Source: Coenobita brevimanus (lineage: Eukaryota > Arthropoda > Malacostraca > Decapoda > Coenobitidae). From it: 64,000 nucleotides of DNA. This document shows, piece by piece, positions 62,727-64,000 of this stretch. Position numbers and translations under genes: made by a program. The notes below the pieces were generated by a model, which was not told the DNA's origin, did no database searches, and saw only the letters and a program-made list of their open reading frames with translations. The DNA lies in NCBI GenBank assembly GCA_032717465.1, contig CM064732.1, positions 18,201,639-18,265,638 on the forward strand. The letters run 5' to 3'. Each line of letters starts with the position of its first letter. Position 1 is the stretch's first letter.

Positions 62727-62764
62727 TTATTATTATTACTGTTATTATTATTATTATTATTTTG
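62727..62764. repeat. (TTA)n array and left target duplication of the SINE
   Basis: (TTA)n to 62760. Its last bases ATTATTATTTTG (62753-62764) are repeated exactly at 62936-62947 on the other side of the 5S-derived element. Confidence 0.8.
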
Positions 62765-62935
62765 GGTCTGGTTAGTACTTGGATGGGTGACCGCCTGGGA
62801 ACACCAGATGCTGTTGGCATCCCTATGTGTCAAGAGGGGTTGGTGGAGGATTAGTGTCCCTCCCTGTGAAACAATTAACTCTGAGCCCTTGGCCACCCCG
62901 TTTGGGATACATGGCGTCTGGCAATGAATGAATGA
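62765..62935 (+). mobile_element. 5S-rRNA-derived SINE (SINE3-like), 5'-truncated
   Basis: Positions 62765-62820 read GGTCTGGTTAGTACTTGGAT then GGGTGACCGCCTGGGAACAC, and CAGATGCTGTTGGCAT. This is the 3' half of a 5S rRNA gene, including the internal-promoter C-box region and the conserved ACCGCCTGGGAAC. The 5' half is missing. A unique body of about 110 bp follows (GGCCACCCCGTTTGGGATAC near 62891), then an AATGAATGAATG tail. Exact 12-bp direct repeats flank the whole, as expected for LINE-mediated insertion. A plain 5S pseudogene is less likely because of the unrelated body and tail. Confidence 0.75.
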
Positions 62936-62966
62936 ATTATTATTTTGTTACTAATTATTGTTATTA

Positions 62967-63010
<44 letters not shown>

Positions 63011-63012
63011 GT
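62936..63012. repeat. right target duplication and (ATT)n tail
   Basis: ATTATTATTTTG (62936-62947), then ATT/TTG repeats to about 63010. Confidence 0.85.
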
Positions 63013-63181
63013 TTCAAAAGCAAGGACCGATAAGGGTAACAAAACATGTGGTTAGAAAGACAAGGAACCATTTTCCAAAATCTTGGAGCTAGAAATATCC
63101 ACCATGAGAGACCTTAGATAAATAAATTGGGGCTCTAGCCTCTATCAATTTCTTCAATAACTACAAGCTTCTATTAATCTT

Positions 63182-63245
63182 AAAATTGTCTGGTAGTGTC
63201 AAGAATTAAAGTATAGGTGACGCAACCGTACTGGAGGCGGTTTGA
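63182..63245. mobile_element. family A fragment (right half)
   Basis: AAAATTGTCTGGTAGTGTCA then AGAATTAAAGTATAGGTGACG and CGTACTGG align with the family A right arm. The left half is absent. Confidence 0.45.
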
Positions 63246-64000
63246 TCCTCTTACGAAGGGATTGTGAAACGCGCCATCGTGTCACCCAGTTGCTGTCATC
63301 CGGTTGCGGACGTCAAGGTCACTCGTCCTTATTTACAGACTCTCTTGGACTTAAGTTGGATGTAAGACAGTTTAAGCTTTGGTCTTCTTTACTCACACGG
63401 CCTTGATATATTTCATAGTCAGATGGAGGTGTAGGCTATATCAGAGTGAAGAATTACGAGTATGCGTTAAGATTTTTTTTTTGCTGTTTAGTTGTTCTGG
63501 ACAGACTTGCTGAATCTGGAAAGTTCTTAAGATCCTTGGAGCACATGTACCCAGGTTGCCTTGCCCAGACACTCAAATGACACACTAAACTCGGGTGAAA
63601 TTCGGAGATCCCTATGATTTCCGAAAATGTATTAATGTGGAGCTAGTCAAAGGAGGAAATCGTAAAAATATCAATAAAATTTCGTCGCGTTCTGGGCTGC
63701 GGATATTTGCGATTGGGAGTGATACGAATTTGGTTCAAATTTCAGGCATGCGCGTGTAATGAATGTTCTTTATACGTCGCAAATATTAGTTACAATGTTG
63801 TAAGGATACGGCAACAACCTTTGTCGGGGATTTGTCGCTATTTTCCTCTTGTGTGCGTGTATGTATTTTTATATGTGTATGTAAGAGGGGTGCTCGTGTG
63901 TGGGGGTGAATTGGTGTGTCGCGGGGGAAGAGGAGGAGTGTTTAGCGAAGAACAAGGAGGGAGGAAGAACAATGAGAAGCCAGTTAAACATGTGTAATTC
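63246..64000. other. unique DNA, nothing recognised
   Basis: Non-repetitive to about 63850, then G/T-rich. A frame at 63707-63997 runs towards the window edge but is low in recognisable content. Confidence 0.4.

Overview
This is a 64 kb piece of animal nuclear DNA, most likely from a decapod crustacean (shrimp, crab or lobster type). Three things point there. Simple repeats are extremely dense: more than 30 long (GT)n/(CA)n and (GA)n/(CT)n arrays, (ATT)n, (GATA)n, an (AT)n array of about 200 bp, and kilobase-scale homopyrimidine/homopurine tracts. There is a single spliced gene fragment. That fragment encodes an arthropod-type rotund/squeeze zinc-finger protein. The organism call is an inference; the window alone does not give a species.

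The only gene I can defend is on the + strand at 40989-41993. It is the 3'-terminal coding exon of a rotund/squeeze (vertebrate ZNF362/ZNF384, nematode lin-29) C2H2 zinc-finger transcription factor. The exon follows a good polypyrimidine-AG acceptor, starts in phase 0 inside the first visible zinc finger, carries five further complete fingers and a low-complexity C-terminal tail, and ends at a TAG. The same frame stays open for 95 more codons past that TAG and includes a seven-CAG run. This is either GC-rich 3'UTR or a stop-codon readthrough extension. No other exon of this gene was found, so the upstream 40 kb is probably intron or intergenic DNA.

Layout. 1-40 kb is dominated by microsatellites, minisatellites (45-bp, 40-bp, 31-bp, 28-bp, 23-bp and 15-bp units) and long polypyrimidine or polypurine tracts. 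Nearly every open frame in this part is a translation of such repeats. 40-64 kb has fewer simple repeats and holds the gene plus many short, non-coding, palindromic mobile elements. I reconstructed four inverted-repeat (MITE-like) families by eye. Family A is 80-225 bp, has ends like TTAAYCCCTTCA, and carries CRE-like GATGACGTC near its tips; about 15 copies or fragments. Family B is 150-240 bp, has an inner motif like GCGATTTATTTTGC, and has about eight copies. Families D and E have one copy each. There is also a two-copy non-palindromic repeat (family C).

At 62765-62935 lies a SINE-like element derived from 5S rRNA. It has an AATG tail and is flanked by a 12-bp direct repeat.

No tRNA, complete rRNA gene, CRISPR array, virus, transposase or reverse-transcriptase coding sequence was recognised.
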